DNA of 64,000 nt from Prolixibacter bellariivorans ATCC BAA-1284 (lineage in GTDB: Bacteria > Bacteroidota > Bacteroidia > Bacteroidales > Prolixibacteraceae), in NCBI RefSeq assembly GCF_000621705.1, contig NZ_JHXO01000007.1, forward strand, positions 1-64,000, read 5' to 3'. The notes under the pieces are model-generated. The model saw only the letters and a program-made list of their open reading frames with translations. It was not told where the DNA came from and searched no databases. Both the position numbers and the translations under genes were made by a program. Below, piece by piece: positions 51,636 to 60,486 of this stretch; the stretch's first letter is position 1; the number at the start of each line of letters is the position of its first letter.

Positions 51636-53042
51636 ATGATTTTCAAAAAAAATATACTCCCATTGCTGCTGTTGACTGTTTTTTTGAGTGCATGCAGTGA
51701 TTTTGTGGATATCAAGACACAGGGGCAACTGGTTCCTAGTCAGGTGGATAATTATCGTTACTTACTCAATAATGCTTCGGAACTGGAATATGGTCCACAG
51801 TTTTCGTCAATTGCTTCGGATGACATTGAATTGGTCGATGGCTCTACACAACAGCAAAATCTCGGTTCGAGCGATTATTACGGATGGTGGGGAAAAGTTT
51901 ATACATGGCAACCGGAAATTTATCCGTTAGGGAATTATCAGACAGACTACAGCTGGAATGCTATGTATAATACAATTGCTTATGCGAATACTGTTATCGA
52001 CGAGGTGATGAGCAGCGACGGTGACGAAAGCGAAAAAGAGTCTTTACGTGCCGAAGCTTATGTACATCGTGCAGATGCTTACCTGATGTTAGTCAACACT
52101 TATGGAAAAACTTATAACGCTTCGACAGCTGACAGTGATTTGGGGGTTCCGATGGTTTTATCACAAACAACCAGTCAATCGTTGGTTCGGGCAAGTGTAA
52201 AGGCTGTTTATGAGCAAATTATTAAAGATTTAAAGAATGTTATCCCTTATTTGCCCGAAAAACAGGTATTTAATACGTTACCGTCACTTCCGTCAGCCTA
52301 TGGAGAACTGGCACGTACGTATCTATATATGGATGATTATGCTGATGCCAATGCCTATGCCGATTCTGTGTTGATGTACCGGAATAAATTGGTTGATTTG
52401 GCGAGTATTGACGCTGTGTCGACCAGTACTTATCCGAGGGGAATTCATAATCCGGAGATTTTGCTTTTAAAAATACCTTACGGCGGAGTTCTTTATCCTC
52501 CAACCACACTTCGTTTAAGTGATGATTTGTTGAGTATATTGGGGACAACGGATCAGCGCTATAATTTATTTACTGTACCTGGCAATGTGGTCAGCTCGTC
52601 ATATGTCGCAGAAGATGGACGCTACTTTTATCTGGACTATGAAATGTACGAAGGGCGAAATATCGGCCCGACAGTTCCGGAGATGTATCTGATTAAAGCG
52701 GAGTATTATGCCCGCAATGGCGATCCAACGGGAGCTATGGCCTGGGTGAATAAGCTCCGGGAAAAGCGCTTTAAGCCTGAGGACTATGTTCCGATGACAG
52801 CTACTGATGCTTCTGACGCATTGACAAAAGTGATTAATGAGCGACGCCGGGAATTTTTTGGTCGCATGCTGCGCTGGTGGGATATGCGCCGGTTAGCCCG
52901 TGAAGGTTTGTATACGAAAACCTTAACCCGCACTTTTGGTGGAGAAACATATACATTAGCTCCCAACAGCAATCGTTATGTTTTCCCAATTCCTGCCTAT
53001 CAAATTCAGTTAAATCCGGAAATCGAACAAAATCCCGAATAA
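51636..53042 (+). CDS. SusD/RagB-family lipoprotein
   Basis: 468 residues. The lipobox is FLSACSD (cysteine at residue about 20). The SusD fold is shown by LRAEAYVHRADAYLMLVNTY and GKTY, VYEQIIKDLKNVIPYLPEK, and the C-terminal INERRREFFGRMLRWWDMRR and PNSNRYVFPIPAYQIQLNPE, the conserved SusD end. It is 11 nt after the SusC stop and shares its transcript. It is shorter than the first SusD of the window. Confidence 0.94.
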   Translation: MIFKKNILPLLLLTVFLSACSDFVDIKTQGQLVPSQVDNYRYLLNNASELEYGPQFSSIASDDIELVDGSTQQQNLGSSDYYGWWGKVYTWQPEIYPLGNYQTDYSWNAMYNTIAYANTVIDEVMSSDGDESEKESLRAEAYVHRADAYLMLVNTYGKTYNASTADSDLGVPMVLSQTTSQSLVRASVKAVYEQIIKDLKNVIPYLPEKQVFNTLPSLPSAYGELARTYLYMDDYADANAYADSVLMYRNKLVDLASIDAVSTSTYPRGIHNPEILLLKIPYGGVLYPPTTLRLSDDLLSILGTTDQRYNLFTVPGNVVSSSYVAEDGRYFYLDYEMYEGRNIGPTVPEMYLIKAEYYARNGDPTGAMAWVNKLREKRFKPEDYVPMTATDASDALTKVINERRREFFGRMLRWWDMRRLAREGLYTKTLTRTFGGETYTLAPNSNRYVFPIPAYQIQLNPEIEQNPE

Positions 53043-53063
53043 TAAATCAATAAACATTTTAAG

Positions 53064-55049
53064 ATGAGATTGACAAAAGTACTTTTAACTATACTTGTTA
53101 TTTTCGGGATAAACCTGCCTTCTTTTGCTCAGAGTGATGATAATCTTATCGTCACTCCTGAGCAACCTGTTCAGGGGGAAAATATACAAATCAAATATCG
53201 ACCGGTTGAAGGACTGAAGACGAGTAAACAGGTTAACGGTGTAATTTATTTGTATAATAATTATCGATGGACTGCTGGTGATCTTCAGCTGAAAAGAGAA
53301 AACGGCGTATGGATTTCGACGTACCCTCTACCGAAAGATTGTGGTTTTTTTGCGCTAAAATTTGAGGGAGATAGTTTGAGTGATGTCGGGAGTGGAGGAA
53401 GTTATGCCAGATTTGTATACGAAGCCGACGGGCAAAAGGCTCAGGGGGCTTATATTGGCTGGGGATTAATTCGTTCGCCAGGGTATGGTCATCTCATCCC
53501 GGGATATACAACAGAAAGTATTTCAGATACGGCAACGTATTTCTGGATTAATCAGGAAATAACGTATCATCAGAAAGAAGCGGCTCCGCTATTTGCTTAT
53601 GAATATTGCCTGGCGCTAAAGAAATCGAAAATGTCAGATGCAGAGAGCAAGATAGGTCGCTGTCTGAAATACTTGCAGAATAATCCAACGGAAAGGAATT
53701 TGCTTTCGGAAGAGGCAATATACAGAAATGTGTTGGAACAGAATCAGAAGGCAGATTCGGTTCATCAAATCAATATGGAAAAATATCCATCAGGAGCACT
53801 TAATCGGTTCGCTTCTTATCGTAAAGCGCTGAACGAAAAGGATATGGCTACCCAAAATAAGTTAATGCGAAAATTTCTTGTTGAATTTCCGAAAAAACCG
53901 GCAGACGAAAGGTTCAATGATGATAATGTGATTTCATACGATAACATTTATTTTAGTTTGCTTTTTTCTGAAGTTTTCAAAAAGAATTACAACGCCCTGT
54001 ATGAATATCTGCCAAAATTGTCCTTGGGCGGGTTGGTAAATGTTTATTATAAAATCATTACGATTCCGCACAATCGCAAGGCTCTTTCGGACGATTTTTT
54101 GTATCCATATGCCGACAGTCTTGTTAAGCAGATTTTAAAAGAGAAGAATGACAAACCTTTTCAATATCGCTTTCTTTCTCCTAAAGAATGGAATCGCAAA
54201 TTTGAAAAGATGCTGACACAAGAAGTTCTGCTCACACACGTAAGTTTGCTGCGCAATTCGGGCCATATTAGCGAAGCTTTGTCATATGCCGAGCGTGCAC
54301 AGAAAGTACTTAATTATACTGTGGCCGGTTTGAACGAAGATCTCTGCTATTTGCTTGAACAAGAGGGTAAACAAGGGGAGCTGGATAGTGTCCTTCGCAA
54401 AAGCATGTATCATAATCAGGTCACTCCTTATCTGATTGACCTTTTGAAGAAAAACTATGTTGCGAAAAAAGGTTCGGCAGCCGGGTTTGATGCGTACATG
54501 AGGTCATTAAAGAAAACGGAGTCGGCCGGTGAAATCTCCGAGCGGATTTTAAAAGATAAGCGGCGGGGAAAAATGCCCGCATGGGAACTGGTGGATGCCA
54601 ACGGTAAGAAGATTAGCTCAAAAGATTTGTTAGGCAAAACCTATGTGCTCGATTTCTGGGCGAGTTGGTGCGTGCCTTGTAAAGCTTCTTTTCCTGGAAT
54701 GAAGTTGGCAGTGGAACGTTACAGGAATAAGTCGGATGTTGCACTCTTTTTCGTTAATACAGAAGAGTATTTGCCTACTTACAAGGAGGCGGCAAAGAAA
54801 TTCATTACCGAAAAAAACTATCCGTTCCATATTCTTTTCGACAATAAGGTTGCAGGGGCCAAAGTTAACGATGAGTTATTTTCTAAAGTCTGTAAAGAAT
54901 TTAAGATTTCGGGGATTCCGCAAAAAGTGTTTGTCGACAAAAAGGGAAATGTGCAGTTCATTTCAGTTGGCTATAAGGGAAGTCCCAGCGAACTGGCCGA
55001 TGACATTTCTGAGCTGATTGAAGCAACCAAAAAGGCAGCTGCAAAATGA
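53064..55049 (+). CDS. TlpA-like thioredoxin-fold protein with long N-terminal region
   Basis: 661 residues. A signal peptide (residues about 1-22, VLLTILVIFGINLPSFAQ) is followed by a beta-sandwich-like region, a helical TPR-like middle, and a C-terminal thioredoxin domain with FWASWCVPCKASFPGM (CVPC at about residues 535-538) and GIPQKVFVDKKGNVQF (cis-proline). It is a periplasmic thiol oxidoreductase. Such proteins often sit in SusCD-peptidase loci, perhaps reducing disulfides in the imported peptide substrate. It overlaps the next gene by 4 bp. Confidence 0.85.
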   Translation: MRLTKVLLTILVIFGINLPSFAQSDDNLIVTPEQPVQGENIQIKYRPVEGLKTSKQVNGVIYLYNNYRWTAGDLQLKRENGVWISTYPLPKDCGFFALKFEGDSLSDVGSGGSYARFVYEADGQKAQGAYIGWGLIRSPGYGHLIPGYTTESISDTATYFWINQEITYHQKEAAPLFAYEYCLALKKSKMSDAESKIGRCLKYLQNNPTERNLLSEEAIYRNVLEQNQKADSVHQINMEKYPSGALNRFASYRKALNEKDMATQNKLMRKFLVEFPKKPADERFNDDNVISYDNIYFSLLFSEVFKKNYNALYEYLPKLSLGGLVNVYYKIITIPHNRKALSDDFLYPYADSLVKQILKEKNDKPFQYRFLSPKEWNRKFEKMLTQEVLLTHVSLLRNSGHISEALSYAERAQKVLNYTVAGLNEDLCYLLEQEGKQGELDSVLRKSMYHNQVTPYLIDLLKKNYVAKKGSAAGFDAYMRSLKKTESAGEISERILKDKRRGKMPAWELVDANGKKISSKDLLGKTYVLDFWASWCVPCKASFPGMKLAVERYRNKSDVALFFVNTEEYLPTYKEAAKKFITEKNYPFHILFDNKVAGAKVNDELFSKVCKEFKISGIPQKVFVDKKGNVQFISVGYKGSPSELADDISELIEATKKAAAK

Positions 55050-56152
55050 GAATGACAGCCATTGTTGCAGCTGTTTTGTTTCTTGTTGCAACAAACATTC
55101 CGTATGTCGGTTGGGCAAAGGGGGTGACTGATTCTCTTTCGTATAAAACGGAGGATGTACACTTTTGCAATGCTGATTCGAGTATTTGTTTCGGAGGAAC
55201 ATTATTGCTCCCTGATTCGACCCGTAAAAATCCGGTGGTCATCTTTGTTTCGGGAACCGGAAAACAGGATCGTGACGGCACAATGGCCGGTCACAAGATG
55301 TTTAAAACCATTGCCGGGTATTTGGCCTCCCGGGGAATCGCATCGTTGCGAACGGATGATCGCGGTGTGGGAGAAACAAGCGGGGATTATGCAAAATCGA
55401 CAACCGCTGATTTCGCCGATGATGTTATTACTGCTATCGCTTACTTAAAAAGCAGAGCAGATATCGATCCGCAAAATATCGGATTAATTGGGCATAGCGA
55501 AGGCGGCGCTGTTATTTCAATTGCCGCTGCAAAGTCGAATGATGTTGCTTTTCTTGTTAGCTTGGCGGGACTTGCCACCAATGGATTTGAGGCTCTGAAA
55601 AAACAGAATGAGGTTCTTGTGGAGAAATCAGACTTGCCGGACTATGACAAAAAGCGGGCAGGAGAAATCAATACGCTGATGTTTGAAACGGCTTATCGCT
55701 ATGCTTATTCGGATAGTTTAGGTCAGAAACTGAATGAAAATTACGAAAGATGGAAAAAAAAGGATGATGAATATGTAAAGAGGCTAAATATTCAAAACGA
55801 TCATTTCCGTTTTTCCATTTATGGGTATACGAAGGAGGCCACAAGTCCCTGGTATAGGTATTTTATTCGTTACCAACCGGATAAATTCCTAAGTAAGGTC
55901 AGAATTCCGGTTCTGGCACTGAATGGTGATAAAGATATTATGGTGGACTGTAAGGAGAATCTGGCTCATTGGAAAAGGTATTTGCAGAAAGCCGGCAATA
56001 AGGATGTCACTGTCATGGTACTTCCGGGATTGAATCACCTGTTTCTGCCTTGTAAAACCTGTACCCAGGAAGAGTATTCACATTTAAAAGAACATTTTTC
56101 TCCTAAAGCTCTTCAAACAATCGGAGATTGGATTGTCAGTCATGTTCAGTAA
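55046..56152 (+). CDS. Exported alpha/beta hydrolase
   Basis: 368 residues. Signal segment MRMTAIVAAVLFLVATNIPY. Catalytic serine in IGLIGHSEGGAVISIAAAKS (about residue 151), oxyanion region VVIFVSGTGKQDRDGT, acid in LALNGDKDIMVDC and histidine in LPGLNHLFLPC give a full triad of the dienelactone-hydrolase/peptidase-like group. Substrate could be an ester or an acyl-peptide. The gene is inside the SusCD-TlpA-M16 run. Confidence 0.85.
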   Translation: MRMTAIVAAVLFLVATNIPYVGWAKGVTDSLSYKTEDVHFCNADSSICFGGTLLLPDSTRKNPVVIFVSGTGKQDRDGTMAGHKMFKTIAGYLASRGIASLRTDDRGVGETSGDYAKSTTADFADDVITAIAYLKSRADIDPQNIGLIGHSEGGAVISIAAAKSNDVAFLVSLAGLATNGFEALKKQNEVLVEKSDLPDYDKKRAGEINTLMFETAYRYAYSDSLGQKLNENYERWKKKDDEYVKRLNIQNDHFRFSIYGYTKEATSPWYRYFIRYQPDKFLSKVRIPVLALNGDKDIMVDCKENLAHWKRYLQKAGNKDVTVMVLPGLNHLFLPCKTCTQEEYSHLKEHFSPKALQTIGDWIVSHVQ

Positions 56153-56268
56153 CCGGTTTGTTTGCGTTGGCAGCAACTCCGTTGTACTATAAATCCAACG
56201 GGGAGATTTTTATACTTGGGGCATCTGCATTCACGCGGTGACCGGTAGAGCGATCGCGTAATAGAGAA

Positions 56269-59151
56269 ATGTTGATATACAAGAAATTTATTCGAATGAT
56301 AATGAAGGAAGATAATGTTCAAAATATACGTTGGAATCTGTTCCGGCGACTGGTTTTCTTTGTTCTTGGGGGCATTCTCCTGATAACAGGAAATGCTAAA
56401 GGGCAAACAACCGACGGGGGATTTTTGCCAACCGATTCTTGTGTTAAAATTGGTCATCTGCCGAATGGCTTTACCTATTACATTCGAAGAAATACGGAGC
56501 CGAAAGACCGTGTGACAATGTATTTGGTTAACAAAGTAGGCTCAATTCTGGAAGATGAAGGTCAACGCGGTCTGGCGCATTTTATGGAACATATGTCCTT
56601 TAATGGCACAACACATTTTCCCAAAAACGAGTTGGTCGATTATTTGCAGAAGGCAGGGGTGCGTTTTGGAGGCGATCTGAATGCCTACACAAATTTTGAT
56701 GAAACAGTTTATGAGCTGCCGATACCTGCCGACGATCCAACGCTGTTGCACAACGGATTTCAAATTATGCGTGACTGGGCGCAGGACGCAACGCTGAGTC
56801 CGGTGGAGATTGAAAAGGAACGAGGTGTAATCCTCGAAGAAAAGCGGCTGAGAGATGGAGTACAACAACGCCTCCGGGATCGGTACTTCCCGATAGTTCT
56901 TAATGGATCGAAATATGCGTACAGGGTTCCTATTGGTCTGGAAAGTATCATAAAAGATTTCAAGTACGAAACGCTGCGCAGGTTCTATAAAGATTGGTAT
57001 CGTCCCGATTTGCAGGCTTTGATTGTGGTTGGAGATATTGATGTACAAGAAACAGAAAAGATGATTGTCGATATGTTCTCCGACCTAAAGATGCCTGCAA
57101 AACCGAGAGAAAGGAAAATATATACCATTCCTTTGCTCAACAAGAATCAGTTTTTTAGCGCAACTGATAAGGAATTGCAGACAGAGACAATTGAGGTTTT
57201 GGTTAAACACCCGGAAGAGATTATAAAATCGGATGATGATTTTCGTAAGGCCCTTATTCTTTCCCTGTTAAACCGGATGTTAGGATCTCGCTACTATGAA
57301 TTAAGTCAACAAGCCAATCCGCCGTTCATACAGGCCGGAGCAGATATAACTTCGTTCATTGCCAACCTGGAAGTGGCAGATGCCCAGGTTTCGGTGAAAC
57401 CTGGCGAAGAGGAAAAAGGCTTCAAGGCTTTGTGGACGGAAATTGAGCGGATTCGCAAATTTGGTTTCACGAAAACCGAACTGGAAAGAGCGAAGAGCGA
57501 TCTGTTGATGGCATATGAATCCAGTTACAAAGAGAAGGATAAAACACCTTCGGATACGTATGTTAAAGAATATATGGATAATTTCCTGAAGGGAAATGCG
57601 ATCCCCGGAATTGACTTCGAATATCAGTTTGTCAAAAAAGCGCTCCCTCATTTTACGGTAGATGATGTGAACCGGATTATGAAAACCTACTTCAATACAG
57701 TGACCAACCGGGACATTCTGGTAATGGCACCGGAAACCAGCAAAGGTAAATTGCCAAGCCAGACTGATGTTGAGCAGTGGATGAAAGAAGTGGCAGATAG
57801 CGCGTTGACACCGTACAAAGATTCCGTATCTGGTCAGACGCTATTGCCGAAAAAAATAACCGGCGGAAAAATAGTATCGGAGAGAGAATTAAAGGAGCTT
57901 GGGATAACAGAACTGAAGCTTAGCAACGGACTGAAAGTGTTATTGAAACCAACTGATTTTAAAGACGATGAAATTTCGTTTTTTGCCTACAGTCCTGGCG
58001 GGACCTCGCTATCCGGCGATAAAGACTTTGAGTCAGCTGATGCTGCTGCACGCCTGGTAAACAATAGTGGCCTTGGAAATTTCAATGCGATTGAGTTGAG
58101 CAAGTTCCTGAATGGAAAAAGAGTGAATGTTTCGCCGTTTATGAGTGAACGCTTTGAGGGGTTACAGGGCCAAATGTCGCCAAAGGATATGAAAACGGCT
58201 TTTCAAATGATGTACGGGTATTTTGAGGAGCCCCGGGCCGACTCGGTAGTGTTCACAGGGTTGCTGAGCAAAGAAAAAGCAATACTCGAAAACCGCTCAA
58301 ACAATCCGACGTTGGTTTTTCGGGATTCGGTATCCGCCATACTCGGGAATTATAATATTAGGAGAACCGGGCCAAGCGTGAAGAAACTAGATGAGATTAA
58401 TATCAGCAAAGCCTTTTCAATTTACAAGGAACGGTTTGCCGATGCCAGTGATTTTACGTTCGTTTTTGTCGGAAGTTTTAAGGTTGACTCCATAAAGCCT
58501 TTTGTCGCTAAGTATTTGGGGGCACTTCCGCAGCTTAACCGGAAAGAACAAGCTTGCAATTTGAATATTCATTTTCCTTCCGGCAGAATAAAAAAGGAGA
58601 TTTTCAGCGGGATTGATAATCGGTCAACGGTTGAGCTGGTTTTTAGTGGGAAATATAACTATACAACGTTGGAAAATACAAGGATGAATGCGCTGTCCAG
58701 AATTCTTACGATTCGTTTGACCGAAGATCTTCGGGAAAAGGAAAGTGGCGTTTACGGGGTTGGAGCGTATGCTCATTACAGCAAGTACCCTGAAAACAGG
58801 TATTCGTTATTCATTTCATTTAGTTGTAAGCCTGGCAACGTGCAGAAATTGATTGATGAGACCTTGAAACAGGTTAAGGAGCTTGAAAAGGAAGGACCGA
58901 GTCTCGTCGACGTGAATAAGTTTAAAGCAGAGCGAACCCGCCAATTGGAGGTCTCATTGAAAAGCAATGATTTCTGGTTGAATTATTTGGGACAGAAGTG
59001 CCTGGACAACGCCCCTTTGGATGATGTGCTTACATATTCCGAATTGGTGAATAGTGTAAAACCTAAAGATGTCAGGAAAGTAGCCCGGGACTATCTCAGT
59101 GGAAAGAATTTTATTCAAATCGTGCTTTATCCTAAACAGGCAAGTAACTAA
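56269..59151 (+). CDS. M16-family zinc metallopeptidase
   Basis: 960 residues. The inverted zinc motif HFMEH (about residues 104-108) in GLAHFMEHMSFNGTTHFPKN and the distal glutamate in EKERGVILEEKRLRDG define an active N-terminal M16 domain; the C-terminal half repeats the fold without the HxxEH. A signal segment lies at about residues 28-45 (FVLGGILLITGNAKGQ). It is the last gene of the operon and is periplasmic, fitting peptide degradation after import. ATG 56296 and 56302 are possible alternative starts. Confidence 0.92.
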   Translation: MLIYKKFIRMIMKEDNVQNIRWNLFRRLVFFVLGGILLITGNAKGQTTDGGFLPTDSCVKIGHLPNGFTYYIRRNTEPKDRVTMYLVNKVGSILEDEGQRGLAHFMEHMSFNGTTHFPKNELVDYLQKAGVRFGGDLNAYTNFDETVYELPIPADDPTLLHNGFQIMRDWAQDATLSPVEIEKERGVILEEKRLRDGVQQRLRDRYFPIVLNGSKYAYRVPIGLESIIKDFKYETLRRFYKDWYRPDLQALIVVGDIDVQETEKMIVDMFSDLKMPAKPRERKIYTIPLLNKNQFFSATDKELQTETIEVLVKHPEEIIKSDDDFRKALILSLLNRMLGSRYYELSQQANPPFIQAGADITSFIANLEVADAQVSVKPGEEEKGFKALWTEIERIRKFGFTKTELERAKSDLLMAYESSYKEKDKTPSDTYVKEYMDNFLKGNAIPGIDFEYQFVKKALPHFTVDDVNRIMKTYFNTVTNRDILVMAPETSKGKLPSQTDVEQWMKEVADSALTPYKDSVSGQTLLPKKITGGKIVSERELKELGITELKLSNGLKVLLKPTDFKDDEISFFAYSPGGTSLSGDKDFESADAAARLVNNSGLGNFNAIELSKFLNGKRVNVSPFMSERFEGLQGQMSPKDMKTAFQMMYGYFEEPRADSVVFTGLLSKEKAILENRSNNPTLVFRDSVSAILGNYNIRRTGPSVKKLDEINISKAFSIYKERFADASDFTFVFVGSFKVDSIKPFVAKYLGALPQLNRKEQACNLNIHFPSGRIKKEIFSGIDNRSTVELVFSGKYNYTTLENTRMNALSRILTIRLTEDLREKESGVYGVGAYAHYSKYPENRYSLFISFSCKPGNVQKLIDETLKQVKELEKEGPSLVDVNKFKAERTRQLEVSLKSNDFWLNYLGQKCLDNAPLDDVLTYSELVNSVKPKDVRKVARDYLSGKNFIQIVLYPKQASN

Positions 59152-59281
59152 TGATTGATTGTCGTCACAGATACTTGTGGCAAGAGTTAACATACCTGTT
59201 TTTATTAACTCTCTTGCACACAGGAAAGACATGTAAGTTTTGATTTTAAGCAAAGTTCTCATAGTTTTTTACGTTTAACGA

Positions 59282-59324
59282 AAAAGTTGTGACCCTTACT
59301 GTTAGGGTTGCAACTTTTATTTTG
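59282..59324 (+). terminator. Intrinsic terminator after M16 peptidase
   Basis: AAAAGTTG (59282-59289) pairs with CAACTTTT (59311-59318) and ACCCT (59292-59296) with AGGGT (59304-59308), followed by ATTTTG. It closes the SusCD-peptidase operon. Confidence 0.75.
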
Positions 59325-59343
59325 TGACAATGATTGATGTGTG

Positions 59344-59403
59344 GCCGAAGGATCACTTTGACTTGTCCTTTTGGTACTTTTATGACAAGATAAAAGTACA
59401 GGA
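59344..59403. repeat. Short copy of the composite repeat (GTACTTTTAT hairpin)
   Basis: GGATCACTTTGACTTGTCCT followed by GTACTTTTAT...ATAAAAGTAC is nearly identical to 3930-3984 and 44519-44571. Only this part of the module is present, so the hairpin block can occur separately from the leader. Confidence 0.8.
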
Positions 59404-59436
59404 AGAAGTTCTTCTAATAAAAAGAATTTAAGCCCA

Positions 59437-59468
59437 TAAAAAGCCCCTGAAAACGCATTCCAGGGGCT
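59437..59468 (-). terminator. Intrinsic terminator of the HU gene
   Basis: AGCCCCTG (59442-59449) pairs with CAGGGGCT (59461-59468). Read on the minus strand the stem is followed by TTTTT, so it terminates the minus-strand HU-like gene. Confidence 0.85.
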
Positions 59469-59487
59469 AAATAAAGATAGTGATATA

Positions 59488-59868
59488 CTAACGCGGAGCG
59501 AAGGTTGCTTTTGCCAGCGCCTCCTTCATGTCTTTGCCGGGACGAAAGCGGATATTCACCGATTTAATGTTTTCGGCGGTACACTCCGCTTCGGTGTCCG
59601 AGCCGGCGCTGTTCAGGGTGAGGTTAAACGTACCCCAGTCGCCCATGCGGACGGAGTAACCATCCAGCAGGAAGCCGATAATCACCGACTGTAGTTCGTC
59701 GATGACCAGGGAAGCCTCGCCACGGCTCAGCGTGGTGTTCTTGGTGAGTGCTTCGGCAATCACTTTCTCATTTTTCAATTCAACGCGACTAGGCACGATG
59801 TACCATTTCTTCGCCGCTGCGGTATCCCGTGGGTTGACCCGCTGGACTTTCGAAAATAATATAGACAT
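59488..59868 (-). CDS. HU-family DNA-binding protein (Bacteroidota HU-like)
   Basis: 126 residues. After an N-terminal strand (MSILFSKVQRVNPRDTAAAK) typical of Bacteroidota HU-related proteins, the HU fold appears: TKNTTLSRGEASLVIDELQS, VIIGFLLDGYSVRMGDWGTF, and NIRFRPGKDMKEALAKATF near the end. The arm with the DNA-contacting proline is short. It probably acts as a nucleoid-associated protein. A hairpin terminator lies downstream at 59437-59468. Confidence 0.85.
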   Translation of the reverse strand: MSILFSKVQRVNPRDTAAAKKWYIVPSRVELKNEKVIAEALTKNTTLSRGEASLVIDELQSVIIGFLLDGYSVRMGDWGTFNLTLNSAGSDTEAECTAENIKSVNIRFRPGKDMKEALAKATFAPR

Positions 59869-60330
59869 TGGATCTGCTTTTTTTAAATGATCGGATAAGC
59901 GTATCCTCCCTTAACAGGGAAGATGGCGCAAATAGTAATTGATAGTAGAATCGGAGTTTCCTCGTGTAACCGTGGGGGAACTTCAATAGGGAGATTCGGT
60001 AACGAACCGGGTCCTGCCCGGCGAGAGAAAAGGGGCCTGTATACGATTAGCAGGCCCGGAAGCCGGTCTCCGGAAATCCACTCACGAAGAACAGGTACCT
60101 GCAGGGGTAGGGGCTATGTGGTCGCAAGTGGATGACGATTTTTAGTTTAGGTCTCATAATCTGGTGGTCTGAATCAGGAAGTAAATTAGTGAATTTTATG
60201 GATATTCTACTCCCGAAATGCAGAAAAGTGTATCAAAATATTAAGATAACGACGAGATGAAGAAGTCGCCGGATTGAGAAGCTCATCTCAAATTAAGTTG
60301 AACATAAACAAACGTTTTCTTCCTGTAGTG
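59869..60330. other. Structured-looking intergenic region upstream of the HU gene
   Basis: GC-rich between about 59990 and 60130, with nested short stems: CCGGG/CCCGG (about 60007-60022), GGGCCTG/CAGGCCC (about 60034-60058), and ATCCACT/AGTGGAT (about 60077-60133). A 70-codon open frame at 59923-60135 is arginine-rich and has no recognisable protein motif, so I do not call it a gene. Traces of the AGATGAAGAAG repeat occur at about 60255. Confidence 0.45.
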
Positions 60331-60486
60331 AATTAATCGACGAAAATTCTGCTTGCTGCTGAGTTTACAATATTTTGTTAATTTGGCAAGACCTAAGACC
60401 AACAATTGAAGATAAATCCAGTTTGTAATTGGTATAAAAGAAATGTTGAAATACATTTACTCCTACGTGGTAACCAACTTAAATGA
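60331..60486 (+). promoter_or_regulatory. Cassette leader in front of the HEAT-repeat gene (copy 8)
   Basis: ACAATATTTTGTTAATTTGG (60367-60386), then AAGACCTAAGACCAAC (60390-60402), and ATACATTTACTCCTAC before GTGGTAACC (60467-60475) follow the order of the other leaders. Only the leader half is present; no CCCTGCGG block was found. Confidence 0.65.

Noticed and set aside
59941-60130. Group II intron fragment or RNase P RNA
   Set aside because: No domain-V-like hairpin, no reverse-transcriptase frame, and none of the conserved RNase P core sequences were seen on either strand.
59923-60135. 70-codon frame upstream of HU
   Set aside because: Composition is arginine- and glycine-rich and follows the stem-forming GC-rich DNA; no protein motif.
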